Shown here one piece after another: positions 16,318-26,022 of a stretch of 36,644 nucleotides of DNA. Where the stretch lies: assembly GCA_902826865.1 (NCBI GenBank), contig CADEGN010000039.1, forward strand, positions 4,176-40,819, read 5' to 3'. The translations under genes were made by a program, and so were the position numbers. Position 1 is the stretch's first letter. Each line of letters begins with the position of its first letter. Source of the DNA: an uncultured Myxococcales bacterium. GTDB lineage: Bacteria; Myxococcota_A; Polyangia; Nannocystales; Nannocystaceae. The notes under the pieces were generated by a model that ran no database searches, was not told where the DNA came from, and worked only from the letters and a program-made list of their open reading frames with translations.

Positions 16318-17649
16318 ATGGCGCGCCGCGACCCGCAACGCAGCCGCCGCACGCTCGGCCTGGTGGTGTTCGTACTCGCCGTCGCGCTGTTCATCGCGCT
16401 GTTTCTGGCCAGACAATCCGCGGGCACGTGGTCGGCGAAAACCACCTTGACCACCGACTTTCGTACCATCAGCGGCCTACGCCGAGACAGCAAGGTTCAG
16501 CTCGCCGGCGTGGAGATCGGCGAAGTCACGGCCATCGATTTCGTCAGTCGGAAGTTCCCCTGCAATCACGCGAGCGAGGACGAAGGCAGACACGGTGACG
16601 GCCGCAGCAACGACTGCGACGCCGCGTTGTTTTGCGCACCTGGAGACCAATGCGCCGAACTCGAGCCGTACGTCGCGAAGGGCATGCACGCGCCTTGTTT
16701 GAGCGACGAAGACTGCGGCGAAGCTGAGGTCTGCGTCAACTCCGCATTCCGCCGCAAGGCCAAGCGCGTGTACTGGGGGGGCTCCGACGGGGTCTGCGCC
16801 CGCTACAACGTCGAGCACCGTCGCGTACGGGTGACGATGACGATCCTCGCCGAGAACGTCGAACGTATCGGTGGTGACAGCGTGGCCACTGTCGTCAGCA
16901 ACGGACCTCTCGGTGATCAACTGGTGAACATCACGCCAGGATCACGCGGTCCGTTGCCCGAGGATCACCACATCATGTCGGCAGCTTCGTTTTCGGAGCA
17001 GCTCACGGCGTTTCGCGAGCATTTCGACCGGTTGGCCGACAAGGTCGACAGCGGACTTTCGGGAATCTCCTCGACGTTCGCGGAGCTCAACCAGGAGCAG
17101 ACCATCGAATCCGTCAAGAGAACGCTGACGGACCTAGAGACCACGACGCGGGATGTCGCCCAAGGTCGCGGGCGCATCGGTGGACTTCTCAACGACCCGA
17201 GCTACCAGAAAGAGTTTTCCGCAGCGTTGGCCAAAGCCAGGGACACCGCCGACTTCGTCGATCGCACGGTCGCTGAAGCAAGCGGCACGCTCACCAAGGT
17301 CGAGACGGAGATCGAGCCCAAGGTGGATGCGGCCCGCAAGAAGGTCGCGGGCCTACGCAAGCAGCTCGACGACCTCGACCCGAGTCGCGGCGGGATAATG
17401 GCGCGACTGCTGCGGGATTCCGACGGCAAGATCGTCGCCATCGCCGTCACCGCGTTGGACAATCTGCGCATCGCCACCGCGTTGTTTACCGGGGCCGCGG
17501 AGCGGATCGAACGCGGCGAAGGCACGCTCGGCGCACTCGTTCGCGATACCAAGCTATATAGCGACATGCGCGTCCGCGTCCGTCGTCTGCGTGACGACTG
17601 GAAGATCGCGTTGCTCGTGTGGTTGGCCGGGCGCGTTCGCCCCGAGTAG
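16318..17649 (+). CDS. MCE/MlaD-family lipid-transport protein with cysteine-rich insertion
   Basis: A 443-residue protein: N-terminal signal anchor (residues 13-30), an MCE domain that starts with LTTDFRTISGLRRDSKVQLAGVEIGEVTAID (given here as observed in two parts: LTTDFRTISGLRR and DSKVQLAGVEIGEV), then a long helical/coiled-coil region (about 225-400) and a basic C-terminus. MCE proteins form periplasmic rings or tubes that carry lipids between membranes. The oddity is an insertion of about 85 residues (roughly 80-167) inside the MCE domain with eight Cys (82, 100, 106, 112, 127, 133, 139, 160), including PCLSDEDCGEAEVC, a pattern of secreted myxobacterial Cys-rich repeats. The domain resumes at RRVRVTMTIL and SNGPLGDQLVNITPG. 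It follows the ABC operon by 34 nt and may supply its periplasmic part. Confidence 0.87.
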   Translation: MARRDPQRSRRTLGLVVFVLAVALFIALFLARQSAGTWSAKTTLTTDFRTISGLRRDSKVQLAGVEIGEVTAIDFVSRKFPCNHASEDEGRHGDGRSNDCDAALFCAPGDQCAELEPYVAKGMHAPCLSDEDCGEAEVCVNSAFRRKAKRVYWGGSDGVCARYNVEHRRVRVTMTILAENVERIGGDSVATVVSNGPLGDQLVNITPGSRGPLPEDHHIMSAASFSEQLTAFREHFDRLADKVDSGLSGISSTFAELNQEQTIESVKRTLTDLETTTRDVAQGRGRIGGLLNDPSYQKEFSAALAKARDTADFVDRTVAEASGTLTKVETEIEPKVDAARKKVAGLRKQLDDLDPSRGGIMARLLRDSDGKIVAIAVTALDNLRIATALFTGAAERIERGEGTLGALVRDTKLYSDMRVRVRRLRDDWKIALLVWLAGRVRPE

Positions 17650-17671
17650 GCGCCGCAACTCGAGCCGGCGC
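17650..17671 (+). terminator. Hairpin directly after the MlaD-like gene
   Basis: GCGCCG (17650-17655) pairs with CGGCGC (17666-17671) around a ten-base loop, beginning right after the TAG stop. No T-tract follows, so this is not a typical intrinsic terminator. It may still mark the end of the ABC-MCE operon ahead of the dnaE2 promoter. Confidence 0.3.
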
Positions 17672-17731
17672 AGGAGCCGTGTCCGCGCGTCCGGCCCGCC
17701 ACACGCCGGAAATAACTCGACTTTATCGATA

Positions 17732-17747
17732 CTGTTCATTTGTTCAT
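17732..17747 (+). promoter_or_regulatory. Putative SOS/LexA-like box upstream of dnaE2
   Basis: CTGTTCATTTGTTCAT ends 16 nt before the dnaE2 ATG. It matches the imuB box (3447-3462) at 14 of 16 positions, with the two TGTTCA units again 8 bp apart, and is followed by ATCGATCG at 17753-17760. A TATA-like element (CATATAGC) overlaps its right end, so a bound repressor could cover the -10 region. Repressor identity is inferred. Confidence 0.55.
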
Positions 17748-17763
17748 ATAGCATCGATCGGCC

Positions 17764-20700
17764 ATGGTCTACGTGCCATTGTGGGTCAAGAGCAACGGTT
17801 CCTTCCTCGAGGGCGCAAGCCATCCCGGCGAGCTCGTCGAACGCGCCCACGCCCTCGGGCTGCCGGCATTGGCCATCACCGATCGTGACGGTGTGTACGG
17901 CATCGTCCGCGCTCACGTTCGCGCGACCGAGCTTGGTCTTCCGCTCATCATCGGCGCGCAGATGACCGTGGGCACCGAGCCCGCCAATAGCCATCGCGTA
18001 CTGGTGCTGGCTTGCGATCGCACCGGTTACGGCAACCTTACTCGTCTCATCTCCATCGGCCGTGCGCAGCGACCCAAGGGCGAATCATTGGTGACGCCGA
18101 CCGAGCTTGCGGCCATCGGAGCCGGCGTGATCGCGCTGTGCCCCGAACCAACACTCTTGCCGGAGCTACACGAGACGTTGGGCGATCGTTTGTATGCACT
18201 CGTCGCTCGCCACCGCTCGGCGGCCGAGTCATTGGGTGAGGCGCGCCTGCGACAGACCGCCGCCACCCTCGGCGTGCCCACCGTCGCTGCGGTCGAGGTC
18301 CTCTACCACACGTCGGCGCGCCGACCATTGCAGGACGTACTCGCCTGCATCCGTGCTGGCACGCCGCTCAGCGGCGCCGGTACAGTGATCCGCGGCAACG
18401 CCGAACACGAGCTGCGCACCGTCAGCGCGATGCAAGAGCTGTTCGCCGACGATCCGCTCTGCGTACGACGTACGCTCGAGATCGCAGAACGCTGTCGATT
18501 TTCCCTCGCCGAGCTGCGTTATCGCTATCCGGGCGAGAAACTGCCCGAAGGCGTAAGTGAGCGCGACTGGTTGCGCCACCAGACCTACGCCGGCGCACAG
18601 GAGCGTTATGGCAATGGAATCCCGCCCGAGGTGCATCGCCAGCTCGAACGCGAGCTCGAGCTGATCGCCGAGCTCGACTACGGCGGCTACTTCCTGACGA
18701 TGTGGGAAGTCGTCCAGTTTTGCCGCAGCCAAGGCATCCTGTGCCAAGGTCGCGGGAGCGCGGCCAATAGCGCGGTGTGCTATTGCCTCGGCATCACCGC
18801 GATAGACCCTGTACGAATGGATCTATTGTTTGAGCGCTTCCTTAGCCGCGAGCGCGCCGAGCCGCCCGACATCGATCTCGACATCGAGCACGAACGCCGC
18901 GAGGAAGTGATTCAATGGGTCTATCGCCGTTATGGTCGCCGGCACGCGGCCATGGTTGCCAACGTGATCCGCTATCGCGCGCGCTCGGCCGTGCGTGACG
19001 TCGGTAAAGCCCTAGCGATTCCGCAGACCGCTCTCGATCGCCTGGCCAAACTACTCGGCCACTATGACGCCGATCTGTCGGCCGAAGCTGTGCGTCATGC
19101 CGGGCTCGATCCCGAGGCCCCTGCGATCGCACATCTTGTCCGGTTGGTCCACGAAATCGCCGATTTTCCACGCCACCTGTCGATTCATCCCGGAGGGTTT
19201 CTGCTCGGCCACGAACCGGTTGACACCCTGGTGCCGATCGAGCCCGCAACCATGGAGGACCGCACTGTCATCCAGTGGGACAAGTACGACGTCGAGGATC
19301 TCGCGCTGTTTAAGGTCGATTTGCTCGGGTTGGGGGCGTTGACCATGGTGCGCAAGGCGTTTGACCTTATCCGAACCCATGAGGGCGTCGATCTCAACAT
19401 GGCCACAGTTCCGGGCGAAGATGCGCCCACCTACGCGATGATCTCACGCGCCGATACCGTAGGCACGTTTCAGATCGAGAGTCGCGCGCAGATGTCGATG
19501 CTGCCGCGCCTGCAGCCGCGGACTTTTTACGACCTGGTGATCGAGGTCGCGATCGTTCGCCCCGGGCCGATTCAGGGCGACATGGTCCATCCCTATCTTC
19601 GCCGGCGCGCGGGAAAAGAGGCGGTCGAATTCCCACACAAGAGTCTCAAGCGAGCGCTGGCCAAGACTCTCGGCGTGCCGATCTTTCAAGAACAGGTCAT
19701 GAAACTCGCGGTGTTGGTGGCCGACTACACGCCCGGTGAGGCCGATCAACTCCGGCGAGATATGGCGGCGTGGCGCAGCTCAGGGCGGATCGAGCAACAC
19801 CATGAGCGACTGGTCTCTCGCATGGTTGCCAACGGCATCGGCATCGAGTTCGCCGAGCGGGTGTTCTCGCAGATTCGGGGGTTTGGCGAGTATGGCTTCC
19901 CGGAAAGCCATGCAGCGTCGTTCGCACTTATCGCCTACATCACGGCCTACCTGCGCTGCCATCATTTGTCCGCCTTCGTGGCCGCCTTGCTCAATGCCCA
20001 ACCGATGGGATTTTACGCGCCGTCAAGCATCGTCGAGGACGCCAAACGCCATGGTGTCGACATCCGCCCCATCGACGTGCAGCACAGCGGTTGGGATTGC
20101 ACCCTCGAGCCCGCTGACAAGGGCGAACTCGCTGTTCGCATGGGCCTGCGCTACGTGAAGGGCTGTGGCGTGCGCGAGCAGCAGTTGTTTGGCCAAGCGC
20201 CCGGTCCGTACGCCGACCTCGCCGATTTCGTCCGCCGTAGTCGACTTCCACGCAAGATCCTCCATACCCTGGCCGAGGCCGGCGCACTGGCCAGCTTCGG
20301 GGTCGATCGCCGTGACGCGATCTGGGCGCTTCGCGGGCTGGCAACAACCAGCGACGATCGCCTTGATCTAGTTTCTGACATCGTCGCGCCCGAGGATCAA
20401 CCGCGGTTTGCTACTGTTTGTGCTGGCGAAGCCATCCTCTGGGACTATCGGACCAGCATGCATAGCGCCCGCGGTCATCCCCTCGCCTGCATTCGCGCCG
20501 AGCTCGACCGCCGTGGGCTGCCACTGGCCGAGCACGTCGCCCGTATGCCGCATGGTCGATCGCTCGACTATACCGGCCTGGTGATCTGTCGCCAGCGCCC
20601 TGGCACCGCCAGCGGCGTCACGTTTTATACCCTCGAGGACGAAACCGGCGTCGTTAACGTCGTGGTTTGGCAGCGGGTATTCGAACAGCACCTGGTCTTG

Positions 20701-20838
20701 GCCCGAAGCGCGATCCTGCTGGGCGTCAGCGGACGGTTGCAGGTTCAAGACGGTGTGATCCACCTCGTCGCGGACACGCTGTGGGACCCAGATCTGCGCT
20801 TCGCGCCCGAAGGCACCCACGTGCGCAGTTTCCACTGA
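17764..20838 (+). CDS. dnaE2: Error-prone DNA polymerase DnaE2
   Basis: A 1024-residue alpha subunit of C-family polymerase III. The palm has [18 protein letters not shown] and the catalytic [12 protein letters not shown]. Further DnaE motifs are [44 protein letters not shown] and [16 protein letters not shown]-terminal OB-like part ends at about residue 1015 ([16 protein letters not shown]). Length and lack of a tau-binding tail fit DnaE2 rather than replicative DnaE1 (about 1160). In the N-terminal PHP domain the metal site is degraded: the usual E-L-H-x-H-S becomes PLWVKS, T-D-H-D-G becomes TDRDG, and G-A-E becomes GAQ, so no proofreading is expected. DnaE2 copies past lesions with ImuB as clamp adaptor. 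Start is the ATG next to the GTTC box; no clear Shine-Dalgarno precedes it. Confidence 0.95.
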   Translation: MVYVPLWVKSNGSFLEGASHPGELVERAHALGLPALAITDRDGVYGIVRAHVRATELGLPLIIGAQMTVGTEPANSHRVLVLACDRTGYGNLTRLISIGRAQRPKGESLVTPTELAAIGAGVIALCPEPTLLPELHETLGDRLYALVARHRSAAESLGEARLRQTAATLGVPTVAAVEVLYHTSARRPLQDVLACIRAGTPLSGAGTVIRGNAEHELRTVSAMQELFADDPLCVRRTLEIAERCRFSLAELRYRYPGEKLPEGVSERDWLRHQTYAGAQERYGNGIPPEVHRQLERELELIAELDYGGYFLTMWEVVQFCRSQGILCQGRGSAANSAVCYCLGITAIDPVRMDLLFERFLSRERAEPPDIDLDIEHERREEVIQWVYRRYGRRHAAMVANVIRYRARSAVRDVGKALAIPQTALDRLAKLLGHYDADLSAEAVRHAGLDPEAPAIAHLVRLVHEIADFPRHLSIHPGGFLLGHEPVDTLVPIEPATMEDRTVIQWDKYDVEDLALFKVDLLGLGALTMVRKAFDLIRTHEGVDLNMATVPGEDAPTYAMISRADTVGTFQIESRAQMSMLPRLQPRTFYDLVIEVAIVRPGPIQGDMVHPYLRRRAGKEAVEFPHKSLKRALAKTLGVPIFQEQVMKLAVLVADYTPGEADQLRRDMAAWRSSGRIEQHHERLVSRMVANGIGIEFAERVFSQIRGFGEYGFPESHAASFALIAYITAYLRCHHLSAFVAALLNAQPMGFYAPSSIVEDAKRHGVDIRPIDVQHSGWDCTLEPADKGELAVRMGLRYVKGCGVREQQLFGQAPGPYADLADFVRRSRLPRKILHTLAEAGALASFGVDRRDAIWALRGLATTSDDRLDLVSDIVAPEDQPRFATVCAGEAILWDYRTSMHSARGHPLACIRAELDRRGLPLAEHVARMPHGRSLDYTGLVICRQRPGTASGVTFYTLEDETGVVNVVVWQRVFEQHLVLARSAILLGVSGRLQVQDGVIHLVADTLWDPDLRFAPEGTHVRSFH

Positions 20839-20882
20839 TCGCCCCGCTGGCCACCACCTCGTGCTAGAACCGCGGTCTCTCC

Positions 20883-21509
20883 ATGGCCGACGACGCGATC
20901 CCTTGCCGCCGCATCATCCTGCTGCGCCACGGGCACTACGAGCGGATCGGCGACCTAGGCGACACCGGGTGGGGTCTGTCGCCGCTGGGACGTCGTCAGG
21001 CGGTGCGGGCGGGCAAGCGCGTGGCTCAGCTCATGGCCGCATCCTCCGGTCGTTTCGATGGCTTGTACGCCAGCCCATGGCCACGCGCGGCTCAGACCGC
21101 TGAGATCGTCGCGCGCGAGCTCGAGCTCAACACCGTGCGCATCAAGCCGTACCTTCACGAGGCGATTCCCGTGGTCGACCCCGCGCGCCTCGACTTCGGT
21201 GCCATATCGGTCGGACTCGATCCCACGCACCCCGAGGATCGCAAGCAGGCCCACGCACAAGTCGAGAAGATCCGTGATCGGTTCTTTCGCGCCCCGCGTC
21301 GCTCGAGCCTGGTGTTCCTGTTCACGCACGGCAACCTGATTCGCTACATGGTCAGCCGAACCTTGCGCCTGCCCTACGAAGCGTGGGCGCTCATGGACAT
21401 CGCCCACTGCGGAATGACCGAGCTCCGTGTCTACGGCGGCGGATTCGAGGCACTGATCGCCTTCAACGAGACCGGGCATCTGCCACCGTCGATGATCACC
21501 ACCGCCTGA
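20883..21509 (+). CDS. Histidine phosphatase family protein (phosphoglycerate mutase-like)
   Basis: A 208-residue protein with the nucleophile motif LLRHGHYE (His16), the second phosphate-binding Arg in SPWPRAAQTAEIVARELEL, and the second catalytic His in FLFTHGNLIRY. The fold is the histidine phosphatase superfamily, branch 1, which hydrolyses phosphoesters through a phosphohistidine. The sequence DLGDTGWGLSPLGRRQAVRA is the usual G-x-x-L-x-x-x-G-x-x-Q-A block. The substrate is unknown: family members act on proteins (SixA, PGAM5), sugars and nucleotides. It lies 44 nt after dnaE2 and 7 nt before the DUF885 gene. Confidence 0.88.
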   Translation: MADDAIPCRRIILLRHGHYERIGDLGDTGWGLSPLGRRQAVRAGKRVAQLMAASSGRFDGLYASPWPRAAQTAEIVARELELNTVRIKPYLHEAIPVVDPARLDFGAISVGLDPTHPEDRKQAHAQVEKIRDRFFRAPRRSSLVFLFTHGNLIRYMVSRTLRLPYEAWALMDIAHCGMTELRVYGGGFEALIAFNETGHLPPSMITTA

Positions 21510-21516
21510 GGCACGC

Positions 21517-23490
21517 ATGTCGAAGCCGTCCTTCGTTGCTCTTTTCGCCGTCTTTCTTGTCGGAGTCGGCGGTGCGTGCAAGGCCGACAAGCCGACCAGT
21601 TCGCCGCCCCAGAAGGTCGCCACCGCAACGGTCGAATTTGACGCAACGGTGAAGAAGCTCCTCGATGAGTGGTTTGCCGCGCGTCCGGTCACCGCCACAT
21701 CGCTCGGCGAACACCGTCACGACGGCGGATGGCCCGACTTGTCCGCAGCAGGACTCGCGGCGGACCGCACACGGATCGATCGCGCGTTGACCAGCATCGG
21801 CGAGCTGGCGCGGGCGCAACTCAGCTCCGACCAACGCATCGATCTCGAGATCTTGCGCGCCGAGATCGAGCTTCAGAAGTTCGGCCACGAAGTCGAGCAA
21901 CCGTGGCGTCGCGATCCACTTTCCTCGGTCGGTACGATCGGTTCCGGGATCGAGGATCTGGTGTCCCGCGAGTACGCATCTGCCGATGTTCGAGGGCAGA
22001 GCGTGGCAAGCCGGCTCGAAGGCCTGCCAAAGTTGTGCGAACAAGTCGTCGACAATCTCGTCGCAACCGAAGCCTTCGCTCCGCACACGCAGGTCGCGAT
22101 CGCCCAGATCGACGGGATCATTATGCTCGTCGACGACGTGGTACCCGAGCGGCTCGCGCGGGCGGACGCAAAGATCCGCGCGCGCATCTCCGCGGCGACC
22201 CCCGCCGCAGTCGCGGCGCTGCGCGATCTACAGCGGAAACTGCAGATGGAGGTCTTGCCCAGGGCGGCCGGAAACTGGCGCCTGGGCCAGCAGAACTTCG
22301 ATCGTAAGCTCGCGCTCACGCTCCAGAGCAATATCCCTGCCGTCGAGTTACGACGCGTGGCGGTGGTCGAGCACGGCCGGGTTCGCAAAAGGATGGCGGA
22401 ACTCGCCTACGAGCTCGCCCCGATCCTGTTTACGCCCGCCAAGCTTGCGGCGGCCAAGTCCAGCGCCGGCGGAGACCCCGATACGGCGGTCATCCGAGCG
22501 GTGCTCGAGGAGCTGGCGGTGGTGCATCCGTCGCCCGACGGGCTGCGTGACGCCGTCGACGCGAGCATCGGGCGGCTGTCCGCCTTCGTCCGGGATCAGC
22601 GGGTCGTCACCACCGATCCCAACGAGGTCTTGCACGTGATCTGGACGCCGCCTCACCAGCGCGGTGTATTCGTTGCCGGCCTCGCTGCGCCGGGCCCCCT
22701 CGAGGCCATTGGTACCGGGTTACCAAGCTTCTACCTCGTGCAACCGATCCCGCCGGAATGGCCGCGCGAGCAGCAGGAGTCGCTGCTCCGCGAGTACAAC
22801 GACTTCATGCTCGAGATTCTCTCGATTCACGAGGCGATCCCTGGGCATTTCGTGCAGAGCTACTTCGCCAAACGCGAGGGTTCCCTTGTGCGCCGGGTCC
22901 TGGCCAACGGCCCCTTCGTCGAGGGGTGGGCCGTCTACGCCGAGAAAGTGATGGTCGACGCCGGCTACCGCGGTATTGCGCCGGTGGCGAGCAAACGGCC
23001 GCGAGGGATTTCACGCGGGGTGTGGAAGATCGCAGCTGAGGACGACCTACGCGCCAAGGCGATCGCGTTGCATGGGCTCAAGTTCTACCTTCGCTCGGTC
23101 ACCAACGCGATCCTTGACTACGGCGTGCACGCCGGCGACATGGGCGAACAGGAGGCGATCGATCTCATGGTCGAGAGGTCGTTTCAACAGGAAGGCGAGG
23201 CTCGCGGCAAGTGGATCCGCGCCCAAGTGACCGCCACACAGCTGTCCACCTACTTCGTCGGCGCGCAGGCCTGGCTGCGCGTCCGCGCCCACGCGGAAGC
23301 GCGTGCGCGCGACAGCGGCAAGGCGTTTGACATGGCCGCATTCCACGACGCGGCGCTTTCCCACGGCGCGCCACCGGTGCATCGACTGCCGATCCTACTT
23401 GGGTGGGGCGACGCTGGCGCTGCCGATTCCACCGCGGCACCGCCGCGCGGTGAGTCGCCGGCGCAGGCGAGGCCGGCACGCGCGAGGTGA
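21517..23490 (+). CDS. DUF885 family metallohydrolase, probable lipoprotein
   Basis: A 657-residue protein. The N-terminus (SFVALFAVFLVGVGGACKAD) is a signal peptide with a Cys near the expected lipidation site, though GGAC is an imperfect lipobox. The body has the DUF885 marks: DEWFAARPVTATSLGEHRHDG near the start, then late in the protein LSIHEAIPGHFVQSYFA with the zinc-type HExxxH arrangement, and FVEGWAVYAEKVMVDAGY with the downstream Glu. The C-terminal part (about residue 515-600) is GVHAGDMGEQEAIDLMVERS and QLSTYFVGAQAW, also typical. These proteins are related to M32-like carboxypeptidases; their natural substrates are largely unknown. The gene follows the phosphatase by 7 nt, so the two are likely co-transcribed. 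Confidence 0.9.
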   Translation: MSKPSFVALFAVFLVGVGGACKADKPTSSPPQKVATATVEFDATVKKLLDEWFAARPVTATSLGEHRHDGGWPDLSAAGLAADRTRIDRALTSIGELARAQLSSDQRIDLEILRAEIELQKFGHEVEQPWRRDPLSSVGTIGSGIEDLVSREYASADVRGQSVASRLEGLPKLCEQVVDNLVATEAFAPHTQVAIAQIDGIIMLVDDVVPERLARADAKIRARISAATPAAVAALRDLQRKLQMEVLPRAAGNWRLGQQNFDRKLALTLQSNIPAVELRRVAVVEHGRVRKRMAELAYELAPILFTPAKLAAAKSSAGGDPDTAVIRAVLEELAVVHPSPDGLRDAVDASIGRLSAFVRDQRVVTTDPNEVLHVIWTPPHQRGVFVAGLAAPGPLEAIGTGLPSFYLVQPIPPEWPREQQESLLREYNDFMLEILSIHEAIPGHFVQSYFAKREGSLVRRVLANGPFVEGWAVYAEKVMVDAGYRGIAPVASKRPRGISRGVWKIAAEDDLRAKAIALHGLKFYLRSVTNAILDYGVHAGDMGEQEAIDLMVERSFQQEGEARGKWIRAQVTATQLSTYFVGAQAWLRVRAHAEARARDSGKAFDMAAFHDAALSHGAPPVHRLPILLGWGDAGAADSTAAPPRGESPAQARPARAR

Positions 23491-23535
23491 CGGCCTGCCC
23501 CGAATTCCCAACGCCTCTTGCTACCCTCCTCACCC

Positions 23536-25206
23536 GTGCCTTCTCACCACGACTCTGCGCGCCGCCGCTGGATCACCCGCACCGCGCTCGCGACCGCGTG
23601 TGCGCTCGCCTGCTGCGGACGCCGGGAATCTGCCCAAACCAACCCACCGGATCACGCCGCGCCGGCTCCGGCGTTTCTCACCGCCGCGCGGCCACCCACG
23701 GCGAACCTCGTCGAAGTCGGTGGCTTCGCCTGCAGCACCTTCGCCAGGTGCCTCGCCCCCTTCCGCAAGGCCATAGCTGCCACGGACCCTGGCACCCAGA
23801 TCGTCAGCGCCCTTGAGCACGCGTTCGTCCTCGAGCGACCGGTACACGCACGACTATTCGCGGTCTCACCGATCGACATCCACGTCGTGGTGGAGCTCCC
23901 CCTGCACAAGGGCGACTCCGCCGAAAAGCTACGGGACCTCGGGCTTCCCCTCGCCGGCGCCGACGGAACGCTCACTCTCGACGGCAAGCCGGCGCGGATC
24001 GTGGGCGATCGCCTCCTGGTCGGGACGAGCCGCCTTGCCGTCGACACCGCAGCACGGGCGACGACCCCGACGCCCACTTTCACGACGGACGCCATCTTTG
24101 CGGGGTCGGTCGAACTAGCAAAGGTCCCCGCCGAGATTCGTGCGGCGATGATCAGACGGCTCGAAGACAACGCACAAAGCGAGCAGAACTGGCTGAAGCA
24201 AGCCGGACGGTTTCAACGGGTGCAGTCCGCTATCGACGCGCTCACCCACGGTAAACGAGCGAGCGTCGCGCTGCGTACACGCCCAGATGGTCTCGAGGAG
24301 CTCTCCGTCGTCGTCGAACCCAAACCCGGCTCACCGCTTGAGGCCCGCGCGCGCGCCAGCACGTCGCTGGTCTCCCGCCTGGCGACGATCGTCCCGGCGG
24401 CAAGCCCCCTGCGCGGATCCTGGGCCACGACCGATCCTCTCACCGACGCGGAGATCGCCACCGCGTTGCGTGACCTCAACGACCTAGAGAAGCTTCTGCC
24501 GACCCTGGCCACCGAACTCGATCTACCGGCCGGCAGCGAAGACGACGTGATCGACCTCGCTCGGCGCGTCCTCGGTTTGACGCGATCGATGTTCGAGCGT
24601 CGTCGTCTCGATGGCGTGCTATTCACGTCTGCCGACGCAAAGACCCTCGTGTTCGGAGTTGACGGTCTTCCCGGCGGCGGCATCGGCGACCTGCTCGCCC
24701 GCAGCGTTCAACTGGCGAAACGCTACCCGGTGCCGTGGCTGAAGTCCGTGAGCACGAAAAAGAAGCGCCGCCGGACGACTTACGAAGCCATCGTGGTCAC
24801 GCCCGAGGCTGCACGCACGACGCTCGGCGACACCATCAGGATCTCCAGCGCAACCGAGGGCGACGCCTGGCTTGTCGTGATCGAGGGCGCCGGCGGCAAG
24901 TCGAGCCTCCCGATCTTGCTCGACCGGCTGGCACGCGGCAAGCCGATCGCCGTGCCGGTGCAGGATTTTCACGTCGACGTCGCCGTACTGCTCGATCGAC
25001 TCCTGGACAGCGTCATCGCCAAGCTCGCCTTCGCCAGCCTCTTCCTCGCCAAGCCGGGTGCCTTTGCGATCGACTACCGCAACCATGTCGAAGGAACGTC
25101 GCTGATACAGACGGTTCGGTTCGACCTCGAATCGTGGCTCGAGTTCATCCAGCGAACGCGTTCGAAGCTCAACAAGGCGGCAGCGCCCAAGCGACAATCG
25201 ATCTGA
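23536..25206 (+). CDS. Secreted or lipoprotein-like protein of unknown function
   Basis: About 556 residues from a GTG; a TTG six codons upstream (23518) is the alternative, and neither has a clear ribosome site. The N-terminus has a twin-Arg-containing basic stretch (SARRRWITRTALATACALACCG), then hydrophobic residues and Cys-Cys-Gly, consistent with a lipoprotein signal peptide. The rest alternates beta-type and helical stretches with no motif I recognise: LERPVHARLFAVSPIDIHVV, GTLTLDGKPARIVGDRLLVG, DFHVDVAVLLDRLLDSVIAK. The mean pattern, with ASTSLVSRLATIVPAASPLRG in the middle, resembles DUF3352-like or substrate-binding-type envelope proteins of myxobacteria, but I cannot assign it. It follows the DUF885 gene by 45 nt on the same strand and converges with the nitrilase gene 9 nt away. 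Confidence 0.75.
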   Translation: MPSHHDSARRRWITRTALATACALACCGRRESAQTNPPDHAAPAPAFLTAARPPTANLVEVGGFACSTFARCLAPFRKAIAATDPGTQIVSALEHAFVLERPVHARLFAVSPIDIHVVVELPLHKGDSAEKLRDLGLPLAGADGTLTLDGKPARIVGDRLLVGTSRLAVDTAARATTPTPTFTTDAIFAGSVELAKVPAEIRAAMIRRLEDNAQSEQNWLKQAGRFQRVQSAIDALTHGKRASVALRTRPDGLEELSVVVEPKPGSPLEARARASTSLVSRLATIVPAASPLRGSWATTDPLTDAEIATALRDLNDLEKLLPTLATELDLPAGSEDDVIDLARRVLGLTRSMFERRRLDGVLFTSADAKTLVFGVDGLPGGGIGDLLARSVQLAKRYPVPWLKSVSTKKKRRRTTYEAIVVTPEAARTTLGDTIRISSATEGDAWLVVIEGAGGKSSLPILLDRLARGKPIAVPVQDFHVDVAVLLDRLLDSVIAKLAFASLFLAKPGAFAIDYRNHVEGTSLIQTVRFDLESWLEFIQRTRSKLNKAAAPKRQSI

Positions 25207-25215
25207 CCCGACACC

Positions 25216-26022
25216 TTACCGCCGCGAAGCCGCGCGCCACGCCTCGGCGTAGAGCTCGCTGCGCACCGGCAAGTAGCCGGGGTAGTCCTTCCGCCGCTGC
25301 GCCACCGCCAGCGGGTCGACCTCAGCAAGAACGACCGTCTCACAACGCTCGACGACGATTTCGCCATCGGGCCCAACCACGCAGGACGGGCCGCCAAGCG
25401 GCGTGCCTCCCTCCGGCCGCGGGCGATTCACGCTGGCGATCCAGCAACACGACGTCAGCGCGGTCGCACGGATCACAAGCCGCCACGCATCCCATGTCTC
25501 GGGCTCGGTCGCGCGAGGGTGCAGGACGAGATCAGCACCGGCTGCCGCCAGCGCGTGGACGCCCTCGGGACGGTTGATGTCCGAACAGATCTGGATCCCA
25601 CAGCGCACAGCCGCGAGCTCGAACGGCGTTGCGGCAACGGGCCCGTCGTCGTAGTGGTCGCGCTCCCAAAATCCTGGCTCCTGCGGGACGTGGGTCTTCG
25701 CGTAGCGGGCGCGGAGCTCACCCCGGGCATCCACGGCGATCGCGGTGTTGTGCCGGACCGTGCCGGTCTGAACGATAGCGCCGCCGATCACGGCGATACC
25801 CACCCGCGCTGCTGCCCGCGCAAGGAGCTGCGCGCGCACGCCATCGGGCTCCTCGGCGTCCTGTGCCGAGCGCGCCCGCGTGGCGGGAACCCACGGATCG
25901 AGCGCAAGCTCCGGCAGCAACGCCAGCTCGGCCCCGCGACCACGGACCTCGCCGAGCAGATCGACCAACCGATCCTCGGCAGCTCGACCGAAGAACACCT
26001 CGGAGACAAGCGCGAGTTTCAT
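25216..26022 (-). CDS. Carbon-nitrogen hydrolase (nitrilase superfamily)
   Basis: A 268-residue protein with the complete Glu-Lys-Cys triad of the nitrilase superfamily: Glu38 in LALLPELALDP, Lys109 in ARYAKTHVPQEPGFWERDHY, and Cys146 in CGIQICSDINRPEG. The later blocks NRPRPEGGTPLGGPSCVVGP and VLAEVDPLAVAQRRKDYPGY are also typical and place it near N-carbamoylputrescine amidase and beta-ureidopropionase, enzymes that cut C-N bonds of amides or carbamoyl groups. The precise substrate is inferred only. Its ATG overlaps the stop of the flavoprotein gene (ATGA). It is the last gene of a leftward group starting at 31480. Confidence 0.92.
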   Translation of the reverse strand: MKLALVSEVFFGRAAEDRLVDLLGEVRGRGAELALLPELALDPWVPATRARSAQDAEEPDGVRAQLLARAAARVGIAVIGGAIVQTGTVRHNTAIAVDARGELRARYAKTHVPQEPGFWERDHYDDGPVAATPFELAAVRCGIQICSDINRPEGVHALAAAGADLVLHPRATEPETWDAWRLVIRATALTSCCWIASVNRPRPEGGTPLGGPSCVVGPDGEIVVERCETVVLAEVDPLAVAQRRKDYPGYLPVRSELYAEAWRAASRR

